From Fusibacter sp. A1 (lineage in GTDB: Bacteria; Bacillota; Clostridia; Peptostreptococcales; Acidaminobacteraceae), in assembly GCF_004125825.1 (NCBI RefSeq), contig NZ_QQWI01000012.1, positions 1 to 64,000 of the forward strand: 64,000 nt of DNA. Reading direction: 5' to 3'. Of the stretch, positions 62,567 to 64,000 are shown in pieces (the stretch's first letter is position 1; every line of letters begins with the position of its first letter). The position numbers and the translations under genes were made by a program. The notes beneath the pieces are model-generated. The model saw only the letters and a program-made list of their open reading frames with translations. It had not been told where the DNA came from and did not search any database.

Positions 62567-63526
62567 TTAGAAATTGATGATATCTAACCAAACTTTTTCG
62601 AGTGGTGTTATCGGAAAGAGGTTTTTTTCGAATATTCCGAAGGTCAAAGTGCTTAGGTCAGGAGTTTCTTCAAATTGAAGTACACGGCTTGATGTGTTTT
62701 CGTTTAGATCTGGATAGAAGGTAGTACCGCCATTTTTTTCTAAGTAAATGAGTCCTTCTTTAAGTTCTTCTTGTGAGATCAATCGATTTTCATTTTCTTC
62801 AAGATAGCCTTGAAGTTTAGAAATGACATTTTCAGCTAAATAGTCCTCTTGCTGACCAACAATATCAATGAGTGCTTCCTTAGTCAATAGGAGCGGTAAA
62901 TCATGCTTTAGAACATAGACTTTTTCCCATGTCTTATTTTCGCTGTAATAAAGTGTGACAATATCCGTACCCTTTAGGCTTGGTTCAGAAGTTAGTTGAT
63001 AGCGTTGACCTAAAAGTGGAGTGTCGATATATTCTATGACATACTTAGTGTTATTTTCATCAAATGATTTTGGCTGATCTTTTGCCTTTCCAAGAGACTT
63101 TATTTTGACTAAATACATGTCTTTTACAGAAAGCTTAAGCGGTCCTTCTATCTGAGCATCCTTAAGGTTTAATTCGATTGTACCCATGCCAGTGCCTGTC
63201 AAACCAGACAAAACTACTGGACCATTTTTGTCTTCTAAGAGTATATCGACACTTTCAATAGAATAGTTACCGCGGTTAGACATATGAAAATCGATTTGCA
63301 GTTGATCTCCAATCACTCTGTAGGTGTCTAGATGGAGTGTGGTTTTGCCTATTTTGATTTGCTCGTCAAGAGTGACACTTAGGGAACTCTCGTAATTGAT
63401 ATTTGTTAAAGTTGCCTGTGACTGCGTTAGGGTGATAAGTGGTGACGCTTTCCATGTGAGCAGAACCAAGAAGAGAACAATGAGTGTTGTTGATAATGGC
63501 TTTGAAAATGCTTTTTTAATTGTCAT
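62567..63526 (-). CDS. Exported or membrane-anchored protein of unknown function
   Basis: A 319-residue protein with one N-terminal hydrophobic segment (about 11-27, TTLIVLFLVLLTW) and an extracytoplasmic domain. Residues about 42-130 look like an immunoglobulin-type beta domain (VTLDEQIKIGKTTLHLDTYRVIGDQLQIDFHMSN), similar in pattern to the DUF4179/DUF5643 anti-sigma-like surface proteins, but this is a weak impression. No sigma factor gene is adjacent. Confidence 0.65.
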   Translation of the reverse strand: MTIKKAFSKPLSTTLIVLFLVLLTWKASPLITLTQSQATLTNINYESSLSVTLDEQIKIGKTTLHLDTYRVIGDQLQIDFHMSNRGNYSIESVDILLEDKNGPVVLSGLTGTGMGTIELNLKDAQIEGPLKLSVKDMYLVKIKSLGKAKDQPKSFDENNTKYVIEYIDTPLLGQRYQLTSEPSLKGTDIVTLYYSENKTWEKVYVLKHDLPLLLTKEALIDIVGQQEDYLAENVISKLQGYLEENENRLISQEELKEGLIYLEKNGGTTFYPDLNENTSSRVLQFEETPDLSTLTFGIFEKNLFPITPLEKVWLDIINF

Positions 63527-63759
63527 AGAAGACCCCCTTAATTTATTAAATTATACCGATTACTATTAAGATATGGTGTAATAAGGTATGAAAATGCTTT
63601 TTGAAGCATGAAAAGGAATGTTTTTACTGATGAATCCCAATGGACACTATTAAGCATTATTTAATGTAGTACCGCCTGTTATGCTAGTTTCATTACAAGC
63701 TTCTGCAGTGATCACTTTAGAGCAGTCAATTAAGCTCATAAGCAATAAGGAGACCAACT

Positions 63760-64000
63760 ATGCCAGAACCAAGTTTTTCGTTAAAAGACCAGTTGTTTAA
63801 TCAGGAGACTGTATCTATGCTGGCAAATGCCATAGCCTCTGTTGATGTGAATTTTGATTCTCAGAGTCTAATTAATGAAGCACTAAGTGCTTTTCCACAG
63901 CTTGAACTAAAGGAAAGAATGGCTTTGATTTCTGATTTAATAGATAAACACATTAACAAAGACTATGCCACCACTCTTCAAATCCTTGAGAAATCCTTGG
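63760..64000 (+). CDS. Probable DNA alkylation repair protein (partial, runs off the window)
   Basis: The frame starts ATG after AAGGAG and is open to the window end (80 codons). The start PSFSLKDQLFNQETVSMLANAI, with later LELKERMALISDLIDKHI and DYATTLQILEKSL, fits the N-terminal HEAT-like helices of AlkC/AlkD-type alkylation repair proteins. Only the first part can be judged, and the active-site region lies outside the window. Confidence 0.65.
   Translation, partial: MPEPSFSLKDQLFNQETVSMLANAIASVDVNFDSQSLINEALSAFPQLELKERMALISDLIDKHINKDYATTLQILEKSL

Overview
The window looks like a chromosome segment of an anaerobic, amino-acid-fermenting member of the Clostridia (Firmicutes). The signs are Firmicutes-type promoters and purine-rich ribosome binding sites, a proline T-box, Bacillus-type LexA boxes, a SigI/RsgI pair, and a phosphate-butyryltransferase-like gene joined to indolepyruvate:ferredoxin oxidoreductase. 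A relative of Fusibacter or Acidaminobacter is possible, but that placement is an impression, not a result.

Layout. 0-0.8 kb: the 3' end of an rRNA operon (23S tail, 5S) and hairpin-rich repeats. 0.8-5.8 kb: a MarR-type regulator with a small membrane protein, proS behind a T-box, a histidine phosphatase, and hisS (minus strand) behind a leader peptide ending in three His codons. 6.1-7.2 kb: ten tRNA genes with structured spacers. 7.3-11.6 kb: a polyamine regulator plus potABCD. 11.7-13.1 kb: two identical tRNA-Arg genes around an AI-2E-type exporter. 13.2-19.6 kb: an LCP protein, a Zn/Cd P-type ATPase and a sigI-rsgI-stalk-protein operon. 19.8-25.7 kb: a 1989-residue Ser/Thr kinase / AAA / GAF / HPt / CheA-like fusion. 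26.5-28.1 kb: an SOS operon (small protein and Y-family polymerase) behind two LexA boxes. 28.3-31.6 kb: ptb-like gene and iorAB. 31.8-35.4 kb: small metabolic and membrane genes. 35.6-39.9 kb: carAB. 40-43.1 kb: aroF-tyrA/aroQ-pheA behind a Phe/Tyr-rich leader peptide. 43.1-49.6 kb: nadE, a lipoprotein, an OFA-type transporter, a YebC regulator and an orphan PTS IIC. 49.9-52.6 kb: a secreted nuclease, an acetyltransferase and a methyltransferase, each pair followed by short tandem repeats.

From about 52.6 to 61.6 kb the sequence becomes more AT-rich and accessory. It carries small orphan genes, an SMC/ABC-like ATPase, an IS3-family transposase remnant, and a run of single-gene units. Four of these units end in a ~115-bp imperfect palindrome with complementary ends (CATAAC-type and GTTATG-type cores) and partly compensatory stem changes. 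I read these as integron attC sites, so 57.3-61.6 kb would be a cassette array with no integrase in view. The cassette products include a zinc-ribbon/nucleoside-deoxyribosyltransferase-like protein, membrane-anchored proteins, a GNAT acetyltransferase and a P-loop kinase-like protein. This is the strongest candidate for something unusual.

The last 3 kb hold a four-helix membrane protein, a nested palindromic element, an exported protein of unknown function, and the start of a probable DNA alkylation repair gene that runs off the window.

Control of translation and amino-acid supply is a recurring theme: a T-box for proS, ribosome-sensing attenuators for hisS and for aromatic biosynthesis, and twelve tRNA genes.
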